Counted from the first letter of the stretch, positions 50,480 through 61,405 are shown. The stretch is DNA of 64,000 nt from Perca fluviatilis (GCF_010015445.1 NC_053121.1:28934434-28998433); one strand, 5' to 3'. The notes: a model not told the origin generated them from the letters alone. Numbers and translations are program-made.

Positions 50480-51115
50480 TAGGTCGGATTGGCACAATAT
50501 TTGGTACAGACATTTATCAAGTCCCACCAGCAGTTTGACATTGTTGTTACCGCATAAAATAACTCCCCAACTACTGCATGGATTGGCATAACATTTTGAA
50601 CAGACATTTATGTTTCCTTCAGGATGAACTAAAAACTCATCAGGTCGATATTTTAATTAGTTCAATAGTTTGTTTTATCCCCAAATACCTGCCAAACTAG
50701 TAACATTAGTAACATCATTGACCTCAACTACGCTTTTCTTGTCGGCAGACTCTGAACCCCAAGGTGCTCCCTGGACGCTGTATGTGGCTGTCCACTGCTC
50801 CTAAGGCTTAGGATGGGTTAATTGCAGGGATATAATTACACTACATTGTACTGTACAATTGTATGTGACAAATAATAAAGTTTCTTCTTCTGTAAACTTG
50901 GTGATTTAGCAAATGTTAGCATGCTAACACTCTGAACTAAGATAGTGAGCATAGTTTGATCAACATAGTAAAACATCAAAGTTTGATGCTTTACTTTGTC
51001 ATCTGCATGTTGGCGCTGTCATTGTAAGAATGTTAGCATACTGATGTTAGCAATTAGCTCAAAGCCCCGCAGAGTCAAATTACAGCCTCACAGAGCCGCT
51101 AGTGTGGCTACAGTA
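50480..51115 (+). repeat. Dispersed TTAGCATGCTAA repeat, larger copy
   Basis: Contains AATGTTAGCATGCTAACA, TGTTGGCGCTGTCATTG and AGCCTCACAGAGCCGCTAG, with the order seen in a common teleost dispersed repeat. A shorter copy is at 20200-20410. It is interrupted at 50744-50893 by a retroposon tail. Confidence 0.5.
50744..50893 (+). mobile_element. LINE or SINE 3' tail
   Basis: A sequence ending TGTATGTGACAAATAATAAAG with CACTGCTCCTAAGG upstream, a typical 3' tail of fish retroposons. It splits the dispersed repeat 50640-51115. Confidence 0.45.
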
Positions 51116-51287
51116 TCTTAGTTCTCTTCATCTTAGTTGAATTTCATACTTACAGTAATATTATGTATGATTTTTGTGGCATTTAGTTTAAAAAACAAAA
51201 CAAAATCACAACATACCCCCAAACTGGGGTGCTTTGCCCCTACTGTTCAGAAAGTGTAGAAACATTGTGACTTTGATGACTTACCAC

Positions 51288-51648
51288 AAAGCGAGTCTCG
51301 CATTTGTCACGGCACAATCCACCTATTGGTTTGCCAGGCTGAGGTGGGTGTGGCTTGCCTGCGTCACAGCAGCTGGAAGAGTTTACAAAAGTGGAAGTTA
51401 AGAACAGACCTTTTTCCCCATCAAGTTGTGTTAACGTTATTTGTTGGCATCTTAACTGTCTACGAATGAACTGTCACGAAAGCACTTAGGCTGATCAGCG
51501 CCGGACTAAGGGCTGAGCTGGTCGAAAGACGGAGCCAAGCGGCAGCGGAACCAAGCGGCAGCAGAGCCAAGGGACAGGTAGGCATTTTGGTTTTACATCT
51601 ACTCGCACATGTGCGACCTGCAACTTTCACATTTTTTATTTCATTCAG
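51288..51648 (+). other. Candidate 5' exon and 71-bp intron
   Basis: A CpG-containing, GC-richer block ends in GGGACAG|GTAGGC (donor at 51578). It is followed by 71 bp of T-rich sequence ending TTTCATTCAG|GG (acceptor at 51648). The putative exon contains a degenerate 16-bp repeat built on CCAAGCGGCAGC (about 51534-51576). The layout resembles a promoter plus 5' UTR exon with a short fish-type intron. It could belong to a host gene or to a mobile element; no terminal repeats were found for it. Confidence 0.25.
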
Positions 51649-51786
51649 GGAGCGAGTCTGCCAGAGTTGGCCAATGTGTGTGAGATAGGGAGGGTCCGTG
51701 AGTGATTAGTAAACTGCGTGGGTAACGTCATCTACACTCGTGTCACGCTTTTGTGGAGTCACACTTATCATCTATAAAAATCAACC

Positions 51787-51957
51787 ATGGTGGAGCAAAC
51801 TATTTTTCCATCTACAGCTTCTCCTGAACCCGAACCACACCCTTCACAGCAGCCAATCACAGAGCTTGACAAGATAGAGTCAGAAGAGGCTGTGGCAAAA
51901 AAAGGCAAGAGCACACTGTTTCTGAGAGGAATGGCTGAGGAAGTTAACATGGCTTAG
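51787..51957 (+). CDS. Small 56-codon open frame of unknown function
   Basis: An ATG in a near-perfect context (ACCATGG) opens 56 codons ending in TAG. The product starts MVEQTIFPSTASPEPEPHPS, with a Pro/Glu-rich first half and a basic-acidic second half; no family is recognised. It lies 138 nt inside a candidate second exon (acceptor at 51647-51648) after a 71-bp candidate intron, so it could be the first coding exon of a gene or of a mobile element. The stop and the element at 52030 suggest that, if real, it is truncated. It is unusual in being GC-richer than its surroundings. Chance cannot be excluded. Confidence 0.2.
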   Translation: MVEQTIFPSTASPEPEPHPSQQPITELDKIESEEAVAKKGKSTLFLRGMAEEVNMA

Positions 51958-52029
51958 ATTTAGCAAAAACATCTACTGCACTAGTTGTGGTCCACAACAT
52001 ACAGGGAAAACCAAGTTTGCTGAGGCAAC

Positions 52030-52590
52030 TGGCACCACACAGTTTAACTAACTGCAAGGGTTGGCCGTTGGCCAAGGGTTAGCCTTCCAGTGTACATAAA
52101 ATAAATATACAACATTTTATTTACACCATACACTAATTTTAGCTATTTAAATTAGCTGGATACATGGTTAAATGTAATTTGCTCTTACCAGTGTATCGCA
52201 GTATGTACTTCGTCCACAGCAATTCCCACCAATCAGTCACCATTGGCATTTGCAGCATGGCTCTCCATCTATTGTTGCAGACGAATATTTCTTGTGATCT
52301 GTATAAGGTGGAGAACTTGCCAGCAGCATTTCTTTCTTTCGTGTCTTTATCTTGCCTTGCGTAATAAGCTTTTTCTATAACTGGTGTGCAAACATGCTAG
52401 GACATCCCTGTTAGATAGTAAATGCCATAAACATATTCTTTGTCTTTCATCAAAACTTGCCATTCCCAGCATTTAGCTTGGTAGCTCGGAGGTTGTTTCC
52501 TGTAGCAAAGGGATTTTGAGAACGATAACGCGGATAGCAGAAGGGGAGGGGCAAAGCCTGACTTCCTGGCAATGAACTTCTGTGGTGCCA
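52030..52590 (-). mobile_element. TIR element with an exon-like interior
   Basis: Perfect 10-bp terminal inverted repeats TGGCACCACA bound 561 bp. No clear target duplication is visible. On the minus strand the interior has an acceptor-like ACAG at about 52408, an open frame of about 70 codons containing KERNAAGKFSTLY, and a donor-like CTG|GTAAGAG at about 52195. It could be a decayed transposase exon or a captured host exon. The protein is not recognised. Confidence 0.4.
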
Positions 52591-55489
52591 GACTACCACA
52601 AAGCTTAGATAAAATGAGACTGATCATTCAATCAGTCAATCAATCTTATGTGTGGGGCCTGGCAAAAGAAAGTTTGGAAACCACTGATAAATACTTTAAT
52701 TTGAAATACACAGGAACATTATGTTGCAAAAATGCTTCAGGCATCTATGTTGATGTTTTGTTGGTCACTTCAGTCACAATGGCTGCTTCTATGAAGGCAG
52801 AAGAAAAGGAAAGAAAAGTAGTGATTAGTGGTTATCAAAGGAATTTACAAAAGTTTTGAAGTGGGACCTTTCAGAAACTTTATGTAATTACTTAGGTGTA
52901 AATTATGTATTCTATTGATTGATGGTGATATGTCTTTTTCTGTGCAGCTTGAGCCAATAATTGTTCTATTTTGGTGAATACTGTATTAGTCATTTTAGGC
53001 TGGAGACTCCCATCTGTTTTGCAAAATTATCCTCACTAATTAGTCTGAAAATAAAGAGTGGACAGATCAGTCAATAACTGATAAGAGGGGGTCAACAGCT
53101 TTTGTACACACTTTGTACCCAGAATAATGTCGGTCTATTCCAGCTCAGATTTCTTTTGAAACATAACTAGGATACTATAAAAATGTGTTGGTGATGTAAA
53201 ATGTTACTGCAAATGATTGTCTTGTTGTTATTCTTTGGTAAGTGTGCATGTAAACACAATCAGCTTGTTTTCCTATAAAGATGGATGAAAATTTCACCAT
53301 TTAAACAGAATCTATACAGTGCAGAATATTTCTTTTAGTGCTATTTGGGAAATATAATGTACCCTTTTTATATGAGTGCAATCAAAGACCTCATTAGACA
53401 AGAAGAAAGAAGTTAGATACTTTTTAGGGGCCTCATTTGTAGGAGAAATGCACTGTCTTTCTCACAGGTTCAGCTAGGAACACATTTTTCATGTAATTTG
53501 ACGAAATGAACGCTCTGGACGTGGGCAGCGCTGACCTACAAAGTTAACCTTGTTTCTTTTATATTTTTGGAGGAGATGTAGCATTTGGTGCTCTGATTCT
53601 CTGAAGCAGCCCAGGGGACTGCAGGCTCAGAAACCAAAGAACTCTGTGGCTCTTAATGAGAGTGCACAAATAAGGGACAGCACAAGAGATGCATGCTTTG
53701 GAAAGAAAATGTGAAAAAGAAGCCAATAATTTCTGATGTATCATACAATTAGATTCAGTTGTTAACAAAAAGCAATTACTGTGTATTATCACTACAGTCA
53801 TTTAGCAAGTATTTCTTAATGTATGTATAACACCATATCTTTGGATCATAATTCGTTAATCAGCAGTTGATGCAAAGAAGTTTATAATACACTTTAAAAT
53901 ACATTTCAACTTAGTAGGTGCACAATTCCCCCTGCATCTCTGTTTTAATACAAGAAACAGGGATGCAGGTAATGAGGTGTGTATCAGCAGGAGGCCAAGA
54001 TTATGCACATTTAAAAAAGTATTCTTACGTGGTAATTGCTCACAGAAAATCTCCATAAACCTCAGAGAATTATGCTTTATCCTTATTTCTGTAAAATAAA
54101 AAGAAAACGGCAGAAGAAGTGTTTCTTCCCACAGTATCATCAGGTTTTTAACAAAAGCTAAATAATCAAAAGCTAAATATTGTTTAATTTTAGGGTCCAG
54201 TTTCTATAAATATGTATATATCTCTTTTGTACACACTTAAAATGTATTAAAATATTCCACTGTTGAAGCATGTGGTCAGAACCTGATCAATTTTAAAGAG
54301 AATGAATGCACACTAAGCTCCAGTGATTGTATTCTATCACCTCATTTTGTACCTTATTTTGTCCTTTTCAAAGCAAGTTTAAAACAAATGTGAACAGCCT
54401 TATGCATATATACATCACCTGTTGGGAATCGTCAATCAGTGACAACATCATCAAGTCACCAAGTCACTGTGCAGCCATCTTCCTTTTAAAATGCAACATT
54501 GCCATGACCAGCACCTAGTATTGGTGTGCATTCACCAGACAACTCATGCTGTTTCAGAAACTGGTCAAAAGTTTTCTTGATTGTTTCACACACTACTTTA
54601 AAAAGCACAATGTTTTATGTATAGGTAACTGAATTAGAAAAATTCTAAATTACATGTAAACACCATTTTTATTTACAGTCAATTTAGAATGTATTATTTT
54701 TTAGAGAAAACTGTAATGTAATTATGAGTAATACACTGAATATGATGGCACAAATTCAACAATTAACAGCATAAAAAAAAATATATATATATATATTCGG
54801 ACTTGTACTAATGTGTGCACTATAGTTTGTTTGAGGTCATAACTGATTAAAGCATACAACAAAACAATTTCTTGGTTCTTGGATAACATTTTTTCTTTCA
54901 AGAAATTGTACAAAGCATAATATGAAGTTTAACTGGAGCTTATGTATGACAACTAGGCTCAGTACATTTATGGTAACTGAAGTGAAATGCAATGGCAGAT
55001 ATATTTGTAATTTAGCTGTGATTTCAATATATTTATACAGTACAACAGTAAATTTTGATAATTTACTATGCACATTACTGTCATGGGATTGTCCAAATTA
55101 TTAACTCAGAATATTAGCAATACTTAGACACTGTTTTTTTTTTTTACAAATTACTGTTATCAAAGTAATTGAAACAAGTATTACAGCTGTGTATCACTTG
55201 ACCATGTTAGCATCCTTTGAGATATTGATATTTGTAAGTATGGTATATGAATGTAACAAAATAGCTAGTATTTTTAAATAAACTTTCATGTTGAACCAAA
55301 TGGTGGACATGTCACTTCTGATGTGAGTGTTTCTGTAAACCTAAAGATTAAGTTTCATGAATAAAGTGCAAATTCCTTATGTAATTGTTGCAGTGTTACT
55401 AGCATACATTTGTTTACTCAATACAAGACTGTGATGTATATCTGTAAGGCTGAAGAGAACATTATTTCATTGTGTATTAGCCATTTAGT
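52591..55489. other. Repeat-poor AT-rich DNA downstream of lingo2
   Basis: No transposon ends, SINEs or LINE tails were recognised, unlike the sequence to the left. Some of it may be extended lingo2 3' UTR or regulatory sequence. Confidence 0.45.
54668..54673 (-). terminator. Second candidate polyadenylation signal for lingo2
   Basis: Minus-strand AATAAA about 1.9 kb past the stop codon. Use of this site would extend the 3' UTR through the repeat-free AT-rich stretch 54700-55490. Confidence 0.2.
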
Positions 55490-55517
55490 CAGAGTCATTG
55501 GTACAAATACATATTCA

Positions 55518-55523
55518 TTTATT
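55518..55523 (-). terminator. Candidate polyadenylation signal for lingo2
   Basis: The plus strand reads TTTATT, so the minus strand has AATAAA about 1.07 kb after the lingo2 stop codon. It is the first canonical hexamer downstream of the gene. The downstream GT-rich element is weak, so alternative sites such as 54668-54673 remain possible. Confidence 0.35.
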
Positions 55524-55885
55524 TCACATACATTTTTTTTTAAAACTTTTACTTTGAAGTGTTCACAATCTAAATGATTCAACAACAAAATGAGGAACTA
55601 CCACAACAAAGTCCAAATTTTCTACTGGGGAAAATTATGCAAATGTCACTTTAGTAAAATTGACATTTGTATTTTGCCAACCAGCAAAGGTACAGTTAAA
55701 GTAATAAAAAATGCCAAAAACAGGACAAAAAGGTGGTTCATGTAGGTACTTTGACCAACACTGGGTCATTGATATGATGATCCAAGTGTTTTGTTAGATC
55801 CTGAACAGTGTTTGAGAACTGATTTTGCAAAATGCTCAACCTTTTTTTATAAATAGTCTTTTTTCTTCTTTTTTTCATTGATAAA

Positions 55886-55906
55886 TAATATATATATATA
55901 TATATT
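55886..55906 (+). repeat. (TA)n in the lingo2 3' UTR
   Basis: TA run followed by poly-T, within the proposed lingo2 3' UTR. Confidence 0.9.
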
Positions 55907-56589
55907 TTTTTTTAATATCTAGGAGTCAATTGGGGGAGCAGGGACAGATAATCACCCATAGAAGCCCTTCCTGAATCCATGGGAACTTCAAAAGTCTGAA
56001 GAATGTTCTTGCTGAACATATGTGGTATATCAATTTTGGCTAATGCATCCCATGAATATTGCTATGAATACATAATTTAGCATTAGGTACACATATGCAA
56101 AGTATTGAACATAGGAAATTATGGTCTGTTTCATTGATTTGTTCAGTGAATAAGCATGGCGCAAGACTAAACAAAGTAGGTTAATAGCTTAGATACAAAT
56201 TTGTAATGTACATGGTTCAGCCAAGTCCATAGATCCAACCCCAAACTGAAACATTCTTTTTTTGGGGCATATAAATTTCAAAAAGCTGATAAATGACACC
56301 TATTTCCTTCAGATGCAGAATAGTTTTCACTCCTCATCCACGTTGAAGAAATTGCCCGCTGGCAATTATATAAGAGGATGTCCTACTATGCCTTTCAGTA
56401 TTTGAAACAGTATCCAAGCATTATGTCAAGATCCACGATTTCAGGTACTTCTCATTTTGTTACAATGTCCCAAACGGATTCACTACCACTCTCCCGGCAG
56501 CAGTGGGAAGTTCAGTAGTCTGATTTTCAAAAAAATACATTGTACTTTAGGCATTTCCACAATCCAGAATCTTTTATCTATAAAAGAAG

Positions 56590-58431
56590 TCACATCATTT
56601 TCATGTTAAAACGACGAGGACCAGCTTGTCCCTCTGCCGAGTCAACGTTAGTGCCGTTAGACTTTGACCGAGGCACATATTCAACATCTATGTTGTTTTT
56701 ATGTTTTCCTTTACCTCTGCTCCAAACGAAAAGGAGCAGGAAACAAAACAAGACCACTCCCAGGAATGTGAAACAACCCATAGCAGTTGACACTAAAATA
56801 GTCTTTAGGTCTAAACCGAGGGTCACACCGGCCGTCCCGTTGGCAGTGGTATTGCTGGGATCTGTGTAGTACTGGGTCCTGTTAGCGTACAGCGATCCCA
56901 GACTTTTCACTGCCAATGAAGTCATCAGGGTGTCATTCCCAGCACTATTGGAGGCAAGGCAAAGGTACACTCCGCTGTCTTGCACCTCTGCTGACTTGAT
57001 CTCAAGTGTGCCATTGTTGTGGAGGGTAACTCTACCATGGCTCCTACTTGTCAGAACTCGTCGACGTGGAGACAACCAGGACACAATGGGCCTTGGTGTC
57101 CCCTCAGCACTGCAGCGCAACATCGCCTGCTGGCCCTCATCCACAGTGATCGTTTGGGTTTTATTCTCACGGATTTTTGGCTTGGTACATGTCACGTAAT
57201 AAGACAGGAGAGTCTCCTTAAACTCCTTAAAAGGCCTGCCACGAATACCTTCAGGTGTGCTGCACTCCGGCTGCGAATCTCCAAAGAAGATGGAGTGCCT
57301 TTTCTGTAGGATCCACATGAGACGACAGTCGCACACCAAGGGATTGTTGTCAATCAGAAGAACCTCTAGAGCCTCGGGGGACTGAAAAACACCCTTCTCT
57401 AGTGTATCCAGTCGGTTATGAGAGACATTGAGGACTTTGAGTCCACGCAGGCCCTGAAAGGCATATGGTTCAATGGTGGTGAGCTGAGCTCCAACCAGAT
57501 GGAGCTCTTGAAGCCGAACCAGTTCCATCAGCATCCCTCCTTCAATGTGCCTAATGCGGTTGAAAGACAGGTTCAGGTGTGTCAGGTAGGGCAGATGCTT
57601 CAGGGCTTGGTAAGGTAAGGAGGATAAGTTGGTGTTGGTTATGAATAAAGCGGTCAGGTTGAGGCCATGCAGGGTATTGGCTGGCACATGGTCTAGTGAA
57701 GGCCAAAAATCAATTTCTAAAAGCCGCAACCGGAACAGCTTTTTGAATGAGTATGGATGCAAAGTGCTGATGCTGAGGTATCTTAGATGGAGGCTGACCA
57801 GGTTATGCAGGTGGGAAAGGGCCTCAGTGGGTACAACTGTAAGGTTGCACCTTTCTAAGGTTAGCATTTCCAGGCTTAAAAGTCCACTGAATGCACGGTG
57901 AGAAATGTAAACCAGATCATTGTCACCCACTTCCAAAAACTTTAGATTGTGCAAGTCCTGGAACATGTAATCCAGTAGGATGACGATTTTGTTGTCACTT
58001 ATATCCAGTCGGGTAAGATTTGTTAAGCCTGTGAAGACACCCAGAGGAATGAGCTTGATACGATTGCTCTTGAGACTAAGTGAGTGCATGGTAAAAAGGG
58101 CGTTAAAAGCTCCAGGCTCAACATAACTAATAATATTTCCACTTAGGTCAAGTTCCTCAAGCCCAGGAAAGGCAAAAAAGTCATCAGGGTTGATCATTGT
58201 CAGCTTGTTCTTACTCAGATCCAGGATCCTTGTCTCGGTAGGGATGCCATCCGGGATGCTGGGCATGCGCTTGCGGTGACAGACAACCGCCTTGGTCTGC
58301 GCTGAACACTCGCAGCGTGAGGGACATCCCAGGGTGGAACCTACAAAGACTGCCACGAGGGCCAGTCCCAGGAATGGTGGCCAACATGAGATGACCGTGT
58401 GCAGCATGACTTTGCTCATACAGTCGACCAT
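56590..58431 (-). CDS. lingo2: LINGO2, leucine-rich repeat and Ig domain membrane protein
   Basis: A 613-residue type I membrane protein. Residues 9-35 form a signal peptide. The LRR N-terminal cap has cysteines at 36, 40, 42 and 51. Leucine-rich repeats run from about 64 to 364, and the C-terminal cap cysteines are 367, 369, 390 and 415. One Ig domain follows, with C440, W452 and C491. A transmembrane helix spans about 544-569, then a 44-residue tail with EYVPR and the ending RRFNMKMM. From memory of the family, MLHT.ISCW.PFLGLA and the nearly invariant membrane segment identify LINGO2 rather than LINGO1, 3 or 4. Family members are neuronal surface proteins linked to axon and synapse regulation. 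The whole coding region lies in one exon, as in other vertebrates. I chose the ATG at 58431-58429 because it has A at -3 and G at +4 and lies 12 nt inside the exon. The ATG at 58407 (MLHT) would give 605 residues, close to the mammalian length of 606. The frame is intact and several N-X-S/T sites are present. Confidence 0.96.
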   Translation of the reverse strand: MVDCMSKVMLHTVISCWPPFLGLALVAVFVGSTLGCPSRCECSAQTKAVVCHRKRMPSIPDGIPTETRILDLSKNKLTMINPDDFFAFPGLEELDLSGNIISYVEPGAFNALFTMHSLSLKSNRIKLIPLGVFTGLTNLTRLDISDNKIVILLDYMFQDLHNLKFLEVGDNDLVYISHRAFSGLLSLEMLTLERCNLTVVPTEALSHLHNLVSLHLRYLSISTLHPYSFKKLFRLRLLEIDFWPSLDHVPANTLHGLNLTALFITNTNLSSLPYQALKHLPYLTHLNLSFNRIRHIEGGMLMELVRLQELHLVGAQLTTIEPYAFQGLRGLKVLNVSHNRLDTLEKGVFQSPEALEVLLIDNNPLVCDCRLMWILQKRHSIFFGDSQPECSTPEGIRGRPFKEFKETLLSYYVTCTKPKIRENKTQTITVDEGQQAMLRCSAEGTPRPIVSWLSPRRRVLTSRSHGRVTLHNNGTLEIKSAEVQDSGVYLCLASNSAGNDTLMTSLAVKSLGSLYANRTQYYTDPSNTTANGTAGVTLGLDLKTILVSTAMGCFTFLGVVLFCFLLLFVWSRGKGKHKNNIDVEYVPRSKSNGTNVDSAEGQAGPRRFNMKMM

Positions 58432-58443
58432 TCTGTCACGGTT

Positions 58444-58470
58444 CTGCAAGAAAAGAGGTAGAGAACAAAG
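58444..58470 (-). other. lingo2: Splice acceptor of the lingo2 coding exon
   Basis: Read on the minus strand, a pyrimidine-rich tract ends in TTGCAG directly before AACCGTGACAG and then the start ATG. This is a textbook 3' splice site. The coding exon therefore begins at 58443 with 12 nt of 5' UTR, and further non-coding exons must lie at higher coordinates. In mammals LINGO2 has several far-upstream 5' UTR exons, so the next exon may be far outside the window. Confidence 0.8.
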
Positions 58471-60663
58471 AGACAGAGAAAGACATTAGTCACTCAGGAT
58501 GGACCTTGTGGTGGCTGTGAATTAATTCATATTACTAATAATATGGCAGGACAGGTTTAGAAAAAAATAGCCTCAGGTGCCTTTAGTAGTATTGTATAGA
58601 ATGACTACAGATTTGATGGACCTCACCGCACACAAATGTCACATTGCTACAATCCTCTTCCCATCTAGTTTCTTATTCAAATACAGGCAAGTTGAAGTAA
58701 AAAATTATTTCTCGCTTTTTCCACCATCAGTTGAATCTGTCAGCTGTCTCTGTTTTCCTCTTACCCATGTGATACTGATCAATGCACAGCAGTGCTGGTT
58801 AAAATGCTTCCCTGGTGAGCATAGGTACTTATCTTGATTTACCACAAAATCAAATTAACTGTTAAAGAAATAAAAAGTGCAGCTTCAGTGTCGCTTCAGA
58901 TAGTGTTTCTCTAAATCTAAGCCAGAAAAACGTATAAGGGTATCTCTTATCAAACATATTGCATCTCTACTAGACATGGTTTGTTTTCCACACATATTCT
59001 CCGTCTCTGTTTGATAATGTAAAAAAATGGTACTGCACCCTATCTCCAAGAAACAATTCCAAACATACTAAAGTGGCAGAATAAAAGAAATCAATTATGA
59101 AAAACATGCTTGCCAGTTTATACTGTTCATGGAGAAGCGCGATCAAACTCAATCAACAAGTACACAAAAGCTACATAGGTTGGAGGGCATCGTTCAATGT
59201 TAGAAGAAAATTATGATTATTATAATATTATGATTTTGATTATAAGCATTAACACAAAGGTCGCAAAAGCTAATAAACAGTGGTCTTGAATCTAAATATT
59301 TTTAAATCCAATTTAGAAAAGGATTCAAACAATGTGCAAATGGTGGCTATAAAAAATCAATTATTCTGGGAATTGTACCATATCCATTCAAATAAATCTA
59401 AGAAAGAGTCAGTCTGACAGATATTCCAACTCGGAAGTTATTCAAATTGAGAAAAAAAGCAATGATTTTAGTCCATTGTCATGCCAATGTTTTCCTCTTG
59501 ATCCATTTCAATATGCATTTAAAAAAAAAAAAAACATGTTTGTGTTCGACAGGGCTGCTACAGTACAAGCAAAAGCGAACACCATTACACAGCAAAAAAT
59601 AATAAAAAGGGAATTCTTTTCCACTTTCTGTACTTTTATGGTAAAAAAGATTGTGATTGACCCACCACATTTTAAGTGATCTTGTTACAATTAGATGACA
59701 TATCTAGCTTTTGTATACATGTACCCATACCTGTACACATGTATTTTTATGCAACCTCTGCAAAAATGTAAATTAACCCTATAATGCCACATTTAGGGAA
59801 CAAATATAATTATGTCATCAATCATCAGGTTTTTAGGTTGCAAGGATTGCAAACCATCCCTGCCTCATTTGGTGTGTCATCGGTTGTGCTAAATTTAAAC
59901 CAATAGAAGAATAATCTGAATTTCTCCCCAGGCTTTTAATATGCCAACAGACTATGGTGCAAAGATAATATGATGGTGTACCCATCTAAAGAGAAACATT
60001 ACTGAATGAGGACAAAATGAGGACCAAATTGAAATACATAAGATTGAGTGCTTACTTGTCCACACCAAGTCACACAAATCAAGTGCAACAAAAACAAATA
60101 ACACACACAATTCCAATTCCAAATTCAAAACATTGTTTTTCTACCAAAATGCATCTCAACATTTATGTTATACGGTATTTCTATGGGGATGCACATGCTT
60201 TTCAGTATTAATGTGTGTCATTGGCCAAAATATTGATATGTTTTCATGGCATCTCTGCATCAAGTGTTGGCAGTTGCTGATATTCATTGATTATTCCTTT
60301 TTTTATGTATTTACTTTCCCTTTCTTCCAGTTTACTACTGTATGAGGCTTTATTGCTAGTTAGTGGGCACCATATCGCTGGCTCTCCATTGCTGCTGACT
60401 TGTAAAACATTGCCAAATGTGCATTGGCCTGTTTAACTGTTAAACAGCTTTCTAATGCAGTTTATTGTTAATGCAAAGCTAAATTCTCACTCCCTGCTTT
60501 AAAATCAGTACCTTTCAACAACTAAGAAAACACATCTGTTGTTGCCATCTTTCATTTTGTGAACCAATATTGGAAAGTGTGCTTTTTTATTTTTGTTTTC
60601 AAAGATTGCTACATTAGGGCTAGGTCAATGTTTTTAAGGTCTGACCAAATTGTGTCTTTGTAC
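58471..60663. other. Probable lingo2 intron, repeat-poor
   Basis: Lies directly upstream of the coding exon's splice acceptor, so it should be intron of lingo2. AT-rich, no transposon ends recognised. No upstream exon could be assigned. Confidence 0.55.
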
Positions 60664-60718
60664 ATATATAGATAGATAGATGTACTCTACTGATCCCAAA
60701 TTCGGAAATTCTTGAAAG
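60664..60718 (-). repeat. LINE tail fragment with GATA units
   Basis: TAGATAGATAGATGTACTCT followed by ACTGATCCCAAATTCGGAAA is the reverse complement of a retroposon 3' end (TTGGGATCAATAAAGTA type). Confidence 0.4.
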
Positions 60719-60754
60719 TACCAAAGTACCAAATCCTGAAACAGATTTTATTAA

Positions 60755-61270
60755 AGGTCCCATGACATGGTGCTCTTTGGATGCTTTTATATAGGCCTTA
60801 GTGGTCCCCTAATACTGTATCTGAAGTCTCTTTCCCGAAATTCAGCCTTGGTGCAGAATTACAGCCACTAGAGCCAGTCCCACAATGACCTTACCTTAGT
60901 ATGTGCCATTTCTGTGTCTGTAGCTATTGAGGAGGAGAGAGAGGGGAGGGGCAAGGTGGAGGGTGGGGGTGTAGCCTTGACCAACTGCCACTTTGCTCGT
61001 TTGAAAATCATGATGTCTCCCTCTCATGGGTGGGCAAAGCAGAGAAAGAGGAGGTAACCTTGCTCCTTATGACCTCATAAGGAGCAAGATTCCAGATTTG
61101 CCAATCTGAGCTTTCATTTTCTCAAAGGCAGAGCAGGATACCCAGGGCTCGGTTTACACCTATCGCCATTTTTAGCCACTGGACCATAGGCAGGCTGGAA
61201 AAACTCATATTAATGTTAAAAAAAAACTCATAAAGTGAATGAATGAATGAATTTTCATGCCATGGGACCT
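60755..61270. mobile_element. 516-bp TIR element flanked by TTAA
   Basis: Ends are AGGTCCCATGACATGG and, inverted, AGGTCCCATGGCATGA. The flanking TTAA occurs at 60751-60754 and 61271-61274. A TTAA duplication fits piggyBac or Kolobok superfamilies; the AGG terminus fits Kolobok somewhat better. The interior is non-coding, with a CCTTATGACCTCATAAGG palindrome at 61064-61081. Confidence 0.7.
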
Positions 61271-61405
61271 TTAAAATTTTAGTTTTTTGTTTGTATTATG
61301 TTAAGGCAGTATAGTTCATATACAGCTGTTTGTCTGTTTGCTCAAAATGAAACGCAGTGTTTAGTCAAACATTTCTAGGTACAAATGGCTAACAAGGTTT
61401 TGATA

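Larger units (their letters stand above)
55490..56589 (-). other. lingo2: Probable lingo2 3' UTR
   Basis: Minus-strand sequence after the lingo2 stop codon. It is AT-rich, contains no recognisable transposon, and includes an (AT)n run near 55886 and poly-T runs. The first clear AATAAA on the minus strand is at 55523-55518, which would give a 3' UTR of about 1.1 kb. A further AATAAA lies at 54673-54668, so a longer form is possible. The end is inferred; there is no transcript evidence. Confidence 0.45.

Noticed and set aside
56540..57901. Several plus-strand frames across the lingo2 exon
   Set aside because: They are antisense shadows of the lingo2 coding sequence and match no family.
58432..58449. 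Upstream extension of the lingo2 frame to a TTG at 58449
   Set aside because: The TTG spans the TTGCAG splice acceptor and is intronic; it is not a start codon in vertebrates.
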